From contig PDZW01000029.1 of assembly GCA_002753155.1 (NCBI GenBank), positions 1 through 37,849 on the forward strand: a DNA stretch of 37,849 nucleotides. Direction: 5' to 3'. The notes under the pieces are model-generated. The model saw only the letters and a program-made list of their open reading frames with translations, had not been told where the DNA came from and did not search any database. This document shows positions 24,056 to 33,053 of the stretch, piece after piece. Source of the DNA: Alphaproteobacteria bacterium WMHbin7. GTDB lineage: Bacteria; Pseudomonadota; Alphaproteobacteria; Rhodospirillales; WMHbin7. Made by a program: the position numbers and the translations under genes. The stretch's first letter is position 1. Each line of letters opens with the position of its first letter.

Positions 24056-25540
24056 CTAATCCAACCCGAACCCGTTGTTTTCCCGCGCCAAGGCCGTGGC
24101 GAAGGCGAAGTCGGCTTTGTTGGCGGCGTGGATGCGGTACAGCGTTTCTCCGGCCTCGACCCGGTCACCCACGCGCTTGAACAGATCAAGCCCCGAGCCC
24201 TTGTCCATGGGGGCTCCGGCCAGCCTTGCGATGCGGGCGATGCGGTAGCAGTCGATCGAGGAAACCGTGCCTGCGCGGGGTGCTGGAATCTCTTCGGTGA
24301 ATTTGCCCAGGGCCGAAGGCACATGGCTGGGGCCTTGGGCGGCGATGATGCGCTCCATGGCGGTCAGTGCCCGGCCCGAATCAAGAATCTCGCGGGCGAT
24401 GGCATAGCCCTGGCCGCCCTTAACCTTGGGATCGAAATCGATCAGCAGGCCCGCCAGTTCCAGCGATTTCTCGCGCAGGTCCTGGGGTGCCGCGGGATCG
24501 CGCCTTAAGACCTGCATGACGTCACGGGCTTCCAGCGCCGGGCCGATGCCGTGCCCGATGGGCTGCGAGCCGTCGCTCATGATCACCACCATCTGCATGC
24601 CCATGGCGCCGCCCACGAATTCGAACAGCTTCCTTAAACGGATGGCCTCGGTCTGATTGCGCACCTTGGCGGTGGGTCCCACGGGAATGTCGATCAGAAG
24701 ATGGGTCGAGCCAGCCGCCGCTTTCTTGGCCAGGATTGAGGCCACCATCTGCTCGGGCGTGTCCACGTTCAAGGGCCGTTCGACCGAGATCAGCACATCG
24801 TCGGCAGGTGCTAAATTCATGTGCCCGCCCCAGACCAGACAGCCCCGTTCGGCTCCTACGATCTCGCGCAGCCGGGGCAGGGGAATATCCACATTGGCCA
24901 GCACCTCCATAGTGTCGGCGGTGCCCGAAGGGCTGGTGATGGCGCGCGACGAGCTTTTGGGAATGGGCAATCCATGCGCCGCCACGATGGGCACCACGAT
25001 CATCGAGGTGCGGTTGCCGGGCAGGCCGCCCACGCAATGCTTGTCCACCACCACCGGATCGGGCCAGGACAGCCGGGTGCCCGTACCCGCCATGGCCCTG
25101 GTCAGGGCCAGCACCTCGCCGGTGGTCATGAATCCGGCCAGCGAGACCAGAAAGGCCGCCAGTTCCATCTGGGAATAGCGATGCGCCGCCACATCCTCGA
25201 TGATGGCCTTGTAGTCCTGAGGCTCCAGTGTCTGGCCCCTGATCTTGGCACGCACGGCTTCCAGGCTTTCGGGCGGGCTGGCCTGGCGGATCGAGACTTC
25301 GGCGCCTTCGGGCAGGCCCATCGAGGCAAAAGCCTGCAGCGACAGGCCCAGTTCGTCGGGCCCCACGATCAGGCCGTTTTCCACGACATTAAGGGTGGCC
25401 AGCACATGCTTGCCGTCGGCCATGACTTCGATCTTGGCCAGGGCCTTGAAACCCTCGGCGCGATAGACGGCGCAATCGCGGCTAAGGAAAGCCACATATT
25501 CGCGCTGGGTATCGATGGGAACGCGTTTGAGCTTGAGCAT
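24056..25540 (-). CDS. Thymidine/AMP phosphorylase family protein (long, archaeal-like type)
   Basis: A 494-residue nucleoside or nucleotide phosphorylase. An N-terminal extension of about 85 residues precedes the usual phosphorylase core. The core shows VVDKHCVGGLPGNRTSMIVV (residues 164-183) and SSSRAITSPSGTADTMEVLA (196-215), with the phosphate-binding Lys and Ser/Thr residues. The extension and overall length match the group that includes archaeal AMP phosphorylase and bacterial 'putative thymidine phosphorylase', rather than the 440-residue DeoA. The reaction is phosphorolysis of a nucleoside or of a nucleoside 5'-monophosphate; which one is uncertain. It is divergent from a DUF1848 gene with 36 bp between starts. 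Confidence 0.85.
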   Translation of the reverse strand: MLKLKRVPIDTQREYVAFLSRDCAVYRAEGFKALAKIEVMADGKHVLATLNVVENGLIVGPDELGLSLQAFASMGLPEGAEVSIRQASPPESLEAVRAKIRGQTLEPQDYKAIIEDVAAHRYSQMELAAFLVSLAGFMTTGEVLALTRAMAGTGTRLSWPDPVVVDKHCVGGLPGNRTSMIVVPIVAAHGLPIPKSSSRAITSPSGTADTMEVLANVDIPLPRLREIVGAERGCLVWGGHMNLAPADDVLISVERPLNVDTPEQMVASILAKKAAAGSTHLLIDIPVGPTAKVRNQTEAIRLRKLFEFVGGAMGMQMVVIMSDGSQPIGHGIGPALEARDVMQVLRRDPAAPQDLREKSLELAGLLIDFDPKVKGGQGYAIAREILDSGRALTAMERIIAAQGPSHVPSALGKFTEEIPAPRAGTVSSIDCYRIARIARLAGAPMDKGSGLDLFKRVGDRVEAGETLYRIHAANKADFAFATALARENNGFGLD

Positions 25541-25576
25541 CCGTCCAGTATAAACTGTATTAAGAAGTCTCGCACG

Positions 25577-26494
25577 ATGATCCTCTCAGCCAGCTATCGC
25601 ACCGACATTCCGGCCTTCTACGGCGATTGGTTCAGAAACCGCCTGAAGGCGGGCTATGTCCGCATTGAAAACCCCTATGGCGGCAAACCATCCACCTTGT
25701 CCCTGCGCAAGCCGGATGTGGATGGATTTGTGTTCTGGACCAGGAACATAGAGCCGTTTCTGCCGGTGCTGGACGCGCTTTGCACACAGGCTTATCCCTT
25801 CATCGTCACCCAGACCCTGACCGGTTATCCCAAAGCGTTGGAGGAGCGAATGGCGGATGCCAACCGGGCGATCCGGGCCATGCGGCAAGTGGCCGAGCGT
25901 TTCGGCCCCCGGGTCCTGGTCTGGCGCTACGACCCTATTTTGATCACAAGCCTGACCCCATCCGAGTGGCATCTTGAGAATTTCTCAGCCCTTGCAAGGG
26001 GATTGCGGGGGGCCTGTGACGAGGTGGTGGTGTCCTTTGCCCAGATTTACCAAAAAACCAGGCGCAATCTGGCGGTGGCAGCGCAAAAACACGGTTTTTC
26101 TTGGCAGGACCCCGACATTTCGGCCAAGCGCGCCCTGATCGCCCGTCTTGCCGGGATTGCCAGGGGGGAAGGCATGCGCCTCTCCGTCTGCTGTCAGCCG
26201 GACCTCATCCCCGAGGGCGCCCAAGCCGCCCGTTGCATCGATCCAGACCGGTTGAGAGAGATAGCCGGAGTGGAATTTCCGTTTAAGTTCAAAGGCACAA
26301 GGCCTGATTGCGGCTGTGCGGAAAGCAGAGACATCGGCGCCTATGACAGTTGCCCGCATGGCTGCGCCTATTGCTATGGCGTGAGCGGGCGCGAAGACGC
26401 GCTCAAACGCTACAAGGCGCATGATCCGAACGGTGAATTTTTGATCACACCTGAAAAGCCGCCTGTTTCATCGACAGCCGATCTCTTCGAATGA
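25577..26494 (+). CDS. DUF1848 family protein with C-terminal Cys cluster
   Basis: A 305-residue protein of the DUF1848 family, starting MILSASYRTDIPAFYGDWF, with FVFWTRNIEPF and VLVWRYDPI in the core. Near the C-terminus it has Cys245, Cys247 and then CPHGCAYCYG, in which Cys259, Cys263 and Cys266 form a C-x3-C-x2-C pattern as in radical SAM enzymes, although those carry it near the N-terminus. An Fe-S cluster is likely; the reaction is unknown. The ATG at 25577 gives the conserved start. glnD follows 13 bp downstream on the same strand. Confidence 0.85.
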   Translation: MILSASYRTDIPAFYGDWFRNRLKAGYVRIENPYGGKPSTLSLRKPDVDGFVFWTRNIEPFLPVLDALCTQAYPFIVTQTLTGYPKALEERMADANRAIRAMRQVAERFGPRVLVWRYDPILITSLTPSEWHLENFSALARGLRGACDEVVVSFAQIYQKTRRNLAVAAQKHGFSWQDPDISAKRALIARLAGIARGEGMRLSVCCQPDLIPEGAQAARCIDPDRLREIAGVEFPFKFKGTRPDCGCAESRDIGAYDSCPHGCAYCYGVSGREDALKRYKAHDPNGEFLITPEKPPVSSTADLFE

Positions 26495-26507
26495 TATCTT
26501 CCCTGCC

Positions 26508-29339
26508 ATGAACAAGATCACCGATCCCCGAGCCATTATCGACCGCAAGTCCTTGATTGCCCGCCTGGAAGCGCTGGCAGGCGATGGCGAGACGGCGCGC
26601 GCCAAGCTGCGCCCCAAAGCACTTGAGATTCTGAAAGAGGCCCTGGCCTCGGGTCGGGCCGAGGTGCGCCAGCGCTTCGAGGACCATAACGCCTCGGGCG
26701 CCGATACGGTCAGGGCCAATTGTCATCTGATCGACCAGATCATCCGGGTCATCTACGATTTCGCCGTCCAGTTCGTGTTGCCTCAGGGTGTGCGCACCCA
26801 GGGTGAACAGATCTCGGTGGCGGCCCAGGGCGGCTATGGAAGGGGCGAGCTGTGCCCGCATTCCGACATCGACCTGCTGTTTCTGCTGCCCACCGCCAAG
26901 CCCACACCTTATGCCGAGCAACTGGTCGAATATATCCTCTACATGCTGTGGGATCTGGGCCTCACCGTGGGCCATGCCACGCGCTCGGTCGATGAATGCC
27001 TGCGTCAGGCCCTCAACGATCTCACCATCCGCACGGCACTTTTGGAAGTACGCTGGCTGTGGGGCGAGAAGGAACTGGTCGAGCAGCTTCAACTGCGCTA
27101 TCGCACCGAGATTGCGCTGTCCACCGCCGAATCCTTTGCCGAATCCAAACTGGCCGAGCGCGATGCCCGCCACGAGCGCCTGGGTGACTCGCGCTATGTG
27201 CTGGAACCCAACATCAAGGAAGGCAAGGGCGGCCTGCGCGATCTGCAAACCCTGCTCTGGATCGCCAAATATCTCTATTACATCGAGGATGTGACTGATC
27301 TGGTGCCCCGGGGCGTGCTGTCGGCGGCCGAGGCGCGCAAATTCACTCAGGCCCAGAATTTCCTGTGGACCGTGCGCTGCCATCTGCATTACCTGACGGG
27401 GCGCGAGGAAGACCGCCTGACCTTCGACGTGCAGCCCGAGCTGGCTAGGCGCATGAACTATGCCGGGCGCACCGGTGCGCGCTCGGTCGAGCGTTTCATG
27501 AAGCATTACTTTCTGATCGCCAAATATGTGGGCGATCTCACCCGCATCGTCTGCGCCATTCTGGAAGAAAGCCACAAGCGCCGCCCCAAGGGCGGGCGGC
27601 TTCTGGCGCGGCTGGCCTTCAAGAAGTCGATCGACGGATTCAAGGTCGAGGGCGGGCGCCTTAACGTAACGCATGATGACGATTTCGAGCGCGAACCCAT
27701 CCGCCTGCTCTCGATTTTCCGCAGAGCCCAGGAAAATGGGCTCGACATTCATCCCAAGGCCCTGGGCTTGATCTCCAAGAATATCCGCGCGGTCGATGCG
27801 CTGCGCAATTCGGCCGAAGCCAATGCGATTTTTATTGAAACGCTGTCCAGTCCCAAGGGTGCCGACGAGACGCTGCGCAAGATGAATGAAGCCGGAGTCT
27901 TCGGTCGCTTCATTCCTGCCTTCGGGCGCGTGGTGGCGCAGATGCAGTACGACATGTACCATGTCTATACGGTCGACGAGCACACCATCCGCGCGATTGG
28001 CATTCTGAACCGCATCGAGCAGGGCGAGTTCAAGACGGAACATCCGGTGGCGCATACGGTCATTCACCAATTATCGTCGCGCCGCGCCCTTTACGCCGCC
28101 GCTCTTCTGCACGACATCGCCAAGGGCAAGGGCGGCGATCATTCGGTTCTGGGGGCCGAGATGGCGCTGAAGCTGGGGCCGCGCCTGGGCCTTTTGGACG
28201 AGGAAACCGAAACGGTTTCCTGGCTGGTGCGCCATCATCTGCTGATGAGCCAGACCGCCTTCAAGCGCGATATCGACGATCCGAAAACCATTTCCGATTT
28301 CATCGAGATCGTGCAATCGCCCGAGCGCCTGAAGCTTTTGCTGATTCTGACCGTGGCCGATATCCGCGCCGTCGGCCCCACCGTCTGGAATAACTGGAAG
28401 GCGGGCCTGCTGCGCGAACTCTATTACCGTTCCGAGGAGGCGATCAGTGGAGCACTTTCTCCGGGCGAGGGAAAAAGCGAGCGGGCCGAGGCGGCCAAGA
28501 GAACGCTGGCGCAAGCCCTTTCCAAGGATGGCTGGACGCCAGAAGAGATCGAGACTCATCTGGCCAGGGGCTACCAATCCTATTGGCTGTCTTGCGACCT
28601 TGAGGATCAGATCGACCATGCGCGCCTGATTCGCGAGGCCGAGGCGAAGAAGCAGGGGCTGACCCTCCGCCTCCATATCGACAAGGCGCATGCCGTCACC
28701 GAAGTAACCGTCTATACCGACGATCATCCCGGTCTGTTCTCGCAGATCGCAGGCGCCATGGCGCTTTCGGGGGCCAGCATCGTGGATGCCAAGATCGTGA
28801 CGCTGGCCAACGGCATGGCGCTCGACAGTTTCGGCGTGCAGGATTCCGAAGGCGGCGCTTTGGAAGCCCCTGATCGGCTGAAGAAGCTGGAAGGCAATCT
28901 GGAGCGGGCGCTGACGGGGCGCGTGCGCCTGGCCAAGGAGCTGGCCGCCAAGCGGGGCAGCCTGCCCGCCCGCGCCCGCGCCTTTCGCGTACCCGTGCGC
29001 GTCATCCTCGACAACAAGGCCAGCCGCACCCACACGCTGATCGAAGTCAATGGCCGCTCTCGGCCGGGATTTCTCTATGACGTCACCTCGGCCATCACCG
29101 GCCAGGGCTTGCAGATTTCATCGGCCCATATCTCGACCTATGGCGAGCGCGTGGTTGACGTCTTTTATGTCAAGGACGTCTTCGGCATGAAGGTGGATCA
29201 CGAGGAAAAACTGAAGCAGTTGAAAAAGGCGCTGGCAGCTGCCGTGTCCGATCCGCTGACGCCGCTCGATCCGGCGCATCCTTCGCCGCCCGGCCCTCCG
29301 GCCCGACGTAAATCCGCCCAGGCCCCGGCGGCGGCCTGA
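26508..29339 (+). CDS. glnD: Bifunctional PII uridylyltransferase/uridylyl-removing enzyme GlnD
   Basis: A 943-residue nitrogen-status sensor enzyme that uridylylates and de-uridylylates PII proteins. The nucleotidyltransferase motif is AAQGGYGRGELCPHSDIDLL (residues 105-124), with metal-binding Asp120 and Asp122. The HD hydrolase motif is LLHDIAKGKGGDH near residue 534. Two ACT domains lie at about 735-810 and 845-920 (VTVYTDDHPGLFSQIAGAMA; IEVNGRSRPGFLYDVTSAIT). The protein ends in a Pro/Ala-rich tail. murJ begins 3 bases after its stop, the usual alphaproteobacterial arrangement. Confidence 0.97.
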   Translation: MNKITDPRAIIDRKSLIARLEALAGDGETARAKLRPKALEILKEALASGRAEVRQRFEDHNASGADTVRANCHLIDQIIRVIYDFAVQFVLPQGVRTQGEQISVAAQGGYGRGELCPHSDIDLLFLLPTAKPTPYAEQLVEYILYMLWDLGLTVGHATRSVDECLRQALNDLTIRTALLEVRWLWGEKELVEQLQLRYRTEIALSTAESFAESKLAERDARHERLGDSRYVLEPNIKEGKGGLRDLQTLLWIAKYLYYIEDVTDLVPRGVLSAAEARKFTQAQNFLWTVRCHLHYLTGREEDRLTFDVQPELARRMNYAGRTGARSVERFMKHYFLIAKYVGDLTRIVCAILEESHKRRPKGGRLLARLAFKKSIDGFKVEGGRLNVTHDDDFEREPIRLLSIFRRAQENGLDIHPKALGLISKNIRAVDALRNSAEANAIFIETLSSPKGADETLRKMNEAGVFGRFIPAFGRVVAQMQYDMYHVYTVDEHTIRAIGILNRIEQGEFKTEHPVAHTVIHQLSSRRALYAAALLHDIAKGKGGDHSVLGAEMALKLGPRLGLLDEETETVSWLVRHHLLMSQTAFKRDIDDPKTISDFIEIVQSPERLKLLLILTVADIRAVGPTVWNNWKAGLLRELYYRSEEAISGALSPGEGKSERAEAAKRTLAQALSKDGWTPEEIETHLARGYQSYWLSCDLEDQIDHARLIREAEAKKQGLTLRLHIDKAHAVTEVTVYTDDHPGLFSQIAGAMALSGASIVDAKIVTLANGMALDSFGVQDSEGGALEAPDRLKKLEGNLERALTGRVRLAKELAAKRGSLPARARAFRVPVRVILDNKASRTHTLIEVNGRSRPGFLYDVTSAITGQGLQISSAHISTYGERVVDVFYVKDVFGMKVDHEEKLKQLKKALAAAVSDPLTPLDPAHPSPPGPPARRKSAQAPAAA

Positions 29340-29342
29340 GCC

Positions 29343-30878
29343 ATGTCGCTGCAAAAAGCCATCGGCACGGTCGGCTTTTATACGGGTCTCAGCCGCCTCA
29401 CCGGATTTGCCCGCGACATCCTGACCGCGCAGATTCTGGGGGCGGGCCTGGTCTCGGATGCCTTCTTCGTCGCCTTCAAATTTCCCAATCTGTTTCGTCG
29501 TCTGTTTGGTGAGGGCGCCTTCAACGCTGCCTTCGTGCCCCTGTTCGCGCGCGATCTGGAAGGAAAAGGGGGACGCGAAAGGGCCTTGTCCTTCGCGGCT
29601 GAGGCTTTAAGCGTCCTGGCCCTAGCTCTTGCCCTTTTCGTCGGATTGTTCGAGCTGATCATGCCTTTGGCGATGTATGTCTTTGCGCCGGGCTTTGTCG
29701 CCAATCCTGAAAAGTTCGATCTGGCCATCCTGCTTTCCCGCATCACATTTCCCTATCTGCTGCTGATCTCGCTGGTCTCGCTGCTCTCAGGCGTGCTGAA
29801 CGCGCTGGGCAGATTCGCCGCCGCCGCCGCCACCCCGATTCTGCTCAATCTCACCCTGATCGGCGCCAATTTGCTGCTGGTTCCGCTGACCCCCACGCCC
29901 GGCCACGCGCTGGCCATCGGCACCACATTGGCGGGCCTCTTGCAACTGTCCTGGTTGATCTGGGCCTGCAAGCGCCAAGGTGTCAGATTCGGCATTCAGC
30001 GCCCGCGCCTGACCCCCGAGGTCAAGCTTTTGATGCGGCGTATTCTGCCAGGTGCTGTGGGGGCTGGCATCTATCAGCTTAATCTGCTGGTCGATACCAT
30101 GCTGGCCTCGCTGGTGGCCGAGGGGGCGGTGTCGTATCTTTACTACGCCGACCGGGTTAATCAGTTGCCGCTGGGAATCGTGGGGGCGGCCATCGGCACG
30201 GCGCTGTTGCCGATCCTAAGCCGCCATCTGGCCTCGGGCAATGAAGGGGCGGCGCAATCGGCTCAGAACCGCTCGCTGGAATTCGGCCTGCTGATCACCC
30301 TGCCCGCCGCCTTCGGCTTGTCAACGCTGGCCCTGCCGATCGTAGAGGTTCTGTTCGAGCGAGGCGCCTTTGGTCCCAATGACAGCATCGCCACCGCCAA
30401 GGCGCTGGCCGCCTTTTCGCTGGGCCTGCCCGCCTTCGTGCTGATCAAGGGCCTAACCCCCGCCTTCTTCGCCCGCGAAGATACGGCGACACCGGTCAAG
30501 ATCGCCAGCATCGCCATGCTGGCCAATGTCGGCTTTGCCTTTGCCCTGATGCCGCTTCTGGGGGTGGTGGGCATCGCCCTGGCTTCGGCCTGTTCGGCCT
30601 GGCTCAATGTCGGTCTTCTGTATCGCAAGGTGCGCAGGCAAGGATGGTTCCTGCCCGATGCGCGCCTGAAAAGCCGCGTGCCTCGCATGCTGCTGGCTTC
30701 CCTGCTGATGGGAAGTGTGACCTATTGGATCGGCTCCATCGCCGACGGTGCTTATTTCATGGGGCAGGTTGTCATGCTGGCCCTGGCCATCGGCGCCGGT
30801 CTGGCGGTCTATACAGCGCTGGTGCTGGGGCTTCGGGCGGCTTCGCTCAAAGACATCAAACGAGGCGGTAAGGCATGA
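29343..30878 (+). CDS. murJ: Lipid II flippase MurJ
   Basis: A 511-residue integral inner-membrane protein with about 14 hydrophobic segments. It has the MurJ N-terminus (TGLSRLTGFARDILTAQILG, then SDAFFVAFKFPNLFRRLFGE) and the later motif LPLGIVGAAIGTALLPILSR. It moves the peptidoglycan precursor lipid II across the membrane. It lies 3 bp after glnD, and its stop codon overlaps the start of ald (ATGA). trpS, often next in this order, is absent here. Confidence 0.96.
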   Translation: MSLQKAIGTVGFYTGLSRLTGFARDILTAQILGAGLVSDAFFVAFKFPNLFRRLFGEGAFNAAFVPLFARDLEGKGGRERALSFAAEALSVLALALALFVGLFELIMPLAMYVFAPGFVANPEKFDLAILLSRITFPYLLLISLVSLLSGVLNALGRFAAAAATPILLNLTLIGANLLLVPLTPTPGHALAIGTTLAGLLQLSWLIWACKRQGVRFGIQRPRLTPEVKLLMRRILPGAVGAGIYQLNLLVDTMLASLVAEGAVSYLYYADRVNQLPLGIVGAAIGTALLPILSRHLASGNEGAAQSAQNRSLEFGLLITLPAAFGLSTLALPIVEVLFERGAFGPNDSIATAKALAAFSLGLPAFVLIKGLTPAFFAREDTATPVKIASIAMLANVGFAFALMPLLGVVGIALASACSAWLNVGLLYRKVRRQGWFLPDARLKSRVPRMLLASLLMGSVTYWIGSIADGAYFMGQVVMLALAIGAGLAVYTALVLGLRAASLKDIKRGGKA

Positions 30879-31993
30879 TCATCGGCGTTCCCAAGGAAAT
30901 CAAAACGCATGAATATCGTGTGGGTCTGGTGCCGGGTTCGGTGCGCGAGCTGATCCATCACGGCCATCATGTGGTGGTGCAGAATGGCGCCGGTCTGGGT
31001 GCTGGATTCGACGACAAGGCCTATATCGAGGTCGGTGCGGAAATTCTGCCGCATGCGCCCGCCGTTTTTGCCAAGGCCGATCTGATCGTCAAGGTCAAGG
31101 AGCCGCAGCCCTCCGAGCTTGATCATCTGCGGCCCGGCCAGACCCTGTTCACCTATTTGCATCTGGCTCCCGATCCCAAGCAGGCCAAGGGACTGCTCGG
31201 CAGCGGGGTAACCGCCATCGCCTATGAAACCGTCACCGACGCCAAGGGTCGCCTGCCCCTGCTGGCTCCCATGAGCGAAGTGGCGGGGCGCATGTCGGTG
31301 CAGGCCGGCGCCCATCATCTGGAAAAGGAACAGGGCGGGGCGGGCATTCTGCTGGGCGGTGTGCCCGGCGTTGCGCCGGCGAATGTGGTGGTGCTAGGCG
31401 GCGGCGTGGTGGGATCGAATGCGGCCCGCATGGCCATCGGGCTGGGAGCCCGCGTCACGCTGCTCGATACCAGCCTGCCCCGTCTGGCCGAGCTGGACGA
31501 TCATTTCGGTGCTTCTCTCACCACGGTCTATGCCACGCTGGATGCCGTCGAGCGGCATGTCGTTTCGGCCGATCTGGTGATTGGCGCCGTGCTGGTGCCG
31601 GGTGCCGCCGCCCCCAGGCTGATCACCAGGGCCATGCTGGGGCGCATGCGTCCCGGCTCGGTGCTGGTCGATGTCGCCATCGATCAGGGAGGCTGCGCCG
31701 AGACCAGCCGCCCCACCACCCATGCCGCTCCCACTTATGTCGAGGAGGGTGTCGTGCATTACTGTGTCGCCAACATGCCGGGTGCGGTGGCTCGCACCTC
31801 GGCCCAGGCGCTCAACAACGCCACCTTGCCCTTCGTGCTGGCCCTGGCCGACCTGGGCACGACGACAGCGCTGCTGATGGATCCCCATCTTCTGGCGGGT
31901 CTCAATGTTCATCAGGGACGCCTTACCTACGAAGCGGTGGCGCAAGCCTTGTCTTTGCCTTATGTTCCGGCGCGTGAATCTCTAAACCAATAG
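30875..31993 (+). CDS. ald: Alanine dehydrogenase
   Basis: A 372-residue NAD-dependent enzyme interconverting L-alanine with pyruvate and ammonia. Residues Arg15, Lys75, His96 and Asp270 fall at the positions known for substrate binding and catalysis in this family. The nucleotide-binding loop is [19 protein letters not shown] (residues 171-189). Length is normal and no residue is missing. It starts inside the murJ stop codon and ends 7 bp before ppa, so it belongs to the glnD-murJ-ald-ppa run. Nitrogen control by glnD is a fitting but unproven link. Confidence 0.96.
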   Translation: MIIGVPKEIKTHEYRVGLVPGSVRELIHHGHHVVVQNGAGLGAGFDDKAYIEVGAEILPHAPAVFAKADLIVKVKEPQPSELDHLRPGQTLFTYLHLAPDPKQAKGLLGSGVTAIAYETVTDAKGRLPLLAPMSEVAGRMSVQAGAHHLEKEQGGAGILLGGVPGVAPANVVVLGGGVVGSNAARMAIGLGARVTLLDTSLPRLAELDDHFGASLTTVYATLDAVERHVVSADLVIGAVLVPGAAAPRLITRAMLGRMRPGSVLVDVAIDQGGCAETSRPTTHAAPTYVEEGVVHYCVANMPGAVARTSAQALNNATLPFVLALADLGTTTALLMDPHLLAGLNVHQGRLTYEAVAQALSLPYVPARESLNQ

Positions 31994-32000
31994 GTCAGTC

Positions 32001-32528
32001 ATGGACGTCAAGAAGATACCCATCGGATCGAATCCGCCCTACGAAATCAATGTCATCATCGAAATTCCGATGGGCGGCAGCCCGGTGAAATACGAGATGG
32101 ACAAGGAATCGGGCGCCATCTTCGTCGATCGCTTCCTGCACACGGCGATGTATTACCCGATGAATTACGGCTTCATTCCGCACACGCTAAGCCAAGACGG
32201 CGACCCTATCGATGCCGCCGTTCTGGGCAATATCCCGGTGATTCCCGGCGTCGTCATCCGCTCGCGCCCCATCGGTGTGCTGCTGATGGAAGACGAGGGC
32301 GGTATCGACGAGAAAATTCTTTGCGTGCCGGTCGACAAGCTGCATCCCTATCACTCCAATGTCGGCTCGTACCGCGATCTTCAGTCGATCATGCTGGAGC
32401 AGATCGCCCATTTCTTCGCCCACTACAAGGATCTGGAAAAGGGCAAATGGGTGCAGGTCAAGCGCTGGGGCGAGCCCGAGGAAGCGCTCGATCTCATCCG
32501 CCAGGGCATCGAGCGGGCGAAGGCTTAA
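32001..32528 (+). CDS. ppa: Inorganic pyrophosphatase (family I)
   Basis: A 175-residue cytoplasmic enzyme that hydrolyses pyrophosphate to phosphate. The family I signature DGDPIDAAVL with its metal-binding aspartates is at about residues 66-75, and VKYEMDKESGAIFVDRF carries the conserved Lys and Glu. Length matches the bacterial hexameric type. It follows ald by 7 bp and is followed by a macro-domain gene after 6 bp. Confidence 0.96.
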   Translation: MDVKKIPIGSNPPYEINVIIEIPMGGSPVKYEMDKESGAIFVDRFLHTAMYYPMNYGFIPHTLSQDGDPIDAAVLGNIPVIPGVVIRSRPIGVLLMEDEGGIDEKILCVPVDKLHPYHSNVGSYRDLQSIMLEQIAHFFAHYKDLEKGKWVQVKRWGEPEEALDLIRQGIERAKA

Positions 32529-32534
32529 GGTTGC

Positions 32535-33053
32535 GTGTCGGCCCGGTTGGACATTCACCAGGGCGACATCACAAGATTGGCGGTGGACGCCATCGTGAAC
32601 GCCGCCAACGAGTCGCTGCTGGGCGGGGGCGGCGTCGATGGCGCCATTCACCTGGCCGCCGGTCCCGGCCTGCTCGAGGAATGCCGCAAGCTGGGGGGCT
32701 GCCCCACCGGCTCTGCCAAAAGCACCAAGGGCTACGGCCTGCCCGCCAAATGGGTGATTCATACCGTGGGCCCGGTCTGGCAGGGCGGGCTTGCCGGTGA
32801 GGAGGCCCTGCTGGCCTCCTGCTATCGCCGTACCTTGGAAGAGGCGGGCAGGCTTAAGGCCCGCCACATCGCTTTTCCCGGAATCTCGACCGGCGTCTAT
32901 CGTTTTCCCTTGGAACGCGCCGCCCGCATTGCCGTGGCGACGGTGACGGCTGAGTTGGCGAAATACCCCGATCTCGAACGCGTGATCTTCGCCACCTTCG
33001 ATGATCACGCCACCGCGCTCTATCGTGCGCTTATTCCATCGCGGGCAGGGTGA
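32535..33053 (+). CDS. Macro-domain protein, O-acetyl-ADP-ribose deacetylase-like (YmdB/MacroD type)
   Basis: A 172-residue single macro domain. It shows [20 protein letters not shown] (the ADP-ribose loop and catalytic region), [17 protein letters not shown] and [12 protein letters not shown]. This matches the MacroD/YmdB class, which removes ADP-ribose from proteins or deacetylates O-acetyl-ADP-ribose. The start is a GTG at 32535, six bases after the ppa stop. The 3' end overlaps the convergent histidine kinase gene by 23 bp. No ADP-ribosyltransferase or sirtuin gene is in the window. Confidence 0.9.
   Translation: MSARLDIHQGDITRLAVDAIVNAANESLLGGGGVDGAIHLAAGPGLLEECRKLGGCPTGSAKSTKGYGLPAKWVIHTVGPVWQGGLAGEEALLASCYRRTLEEAGRLKARHIAFPGISTGVYRFPLERAARIAVATVTAELAKYPDLERVIFATFDDHATALYRALIPSRAG

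Noticed and set aside
24821..25576. The upstream extension of the DUF1848 frame
   Set aside because: It runs antisense through the phosphorylase gene; the conserved DUF1848 N-terminus begins at the ATG at 25577.
26445..28070. A 541-codon open frame opposite glnD
   Set aside because: It lies antisense to a fully supported GlnD and shows no family features.
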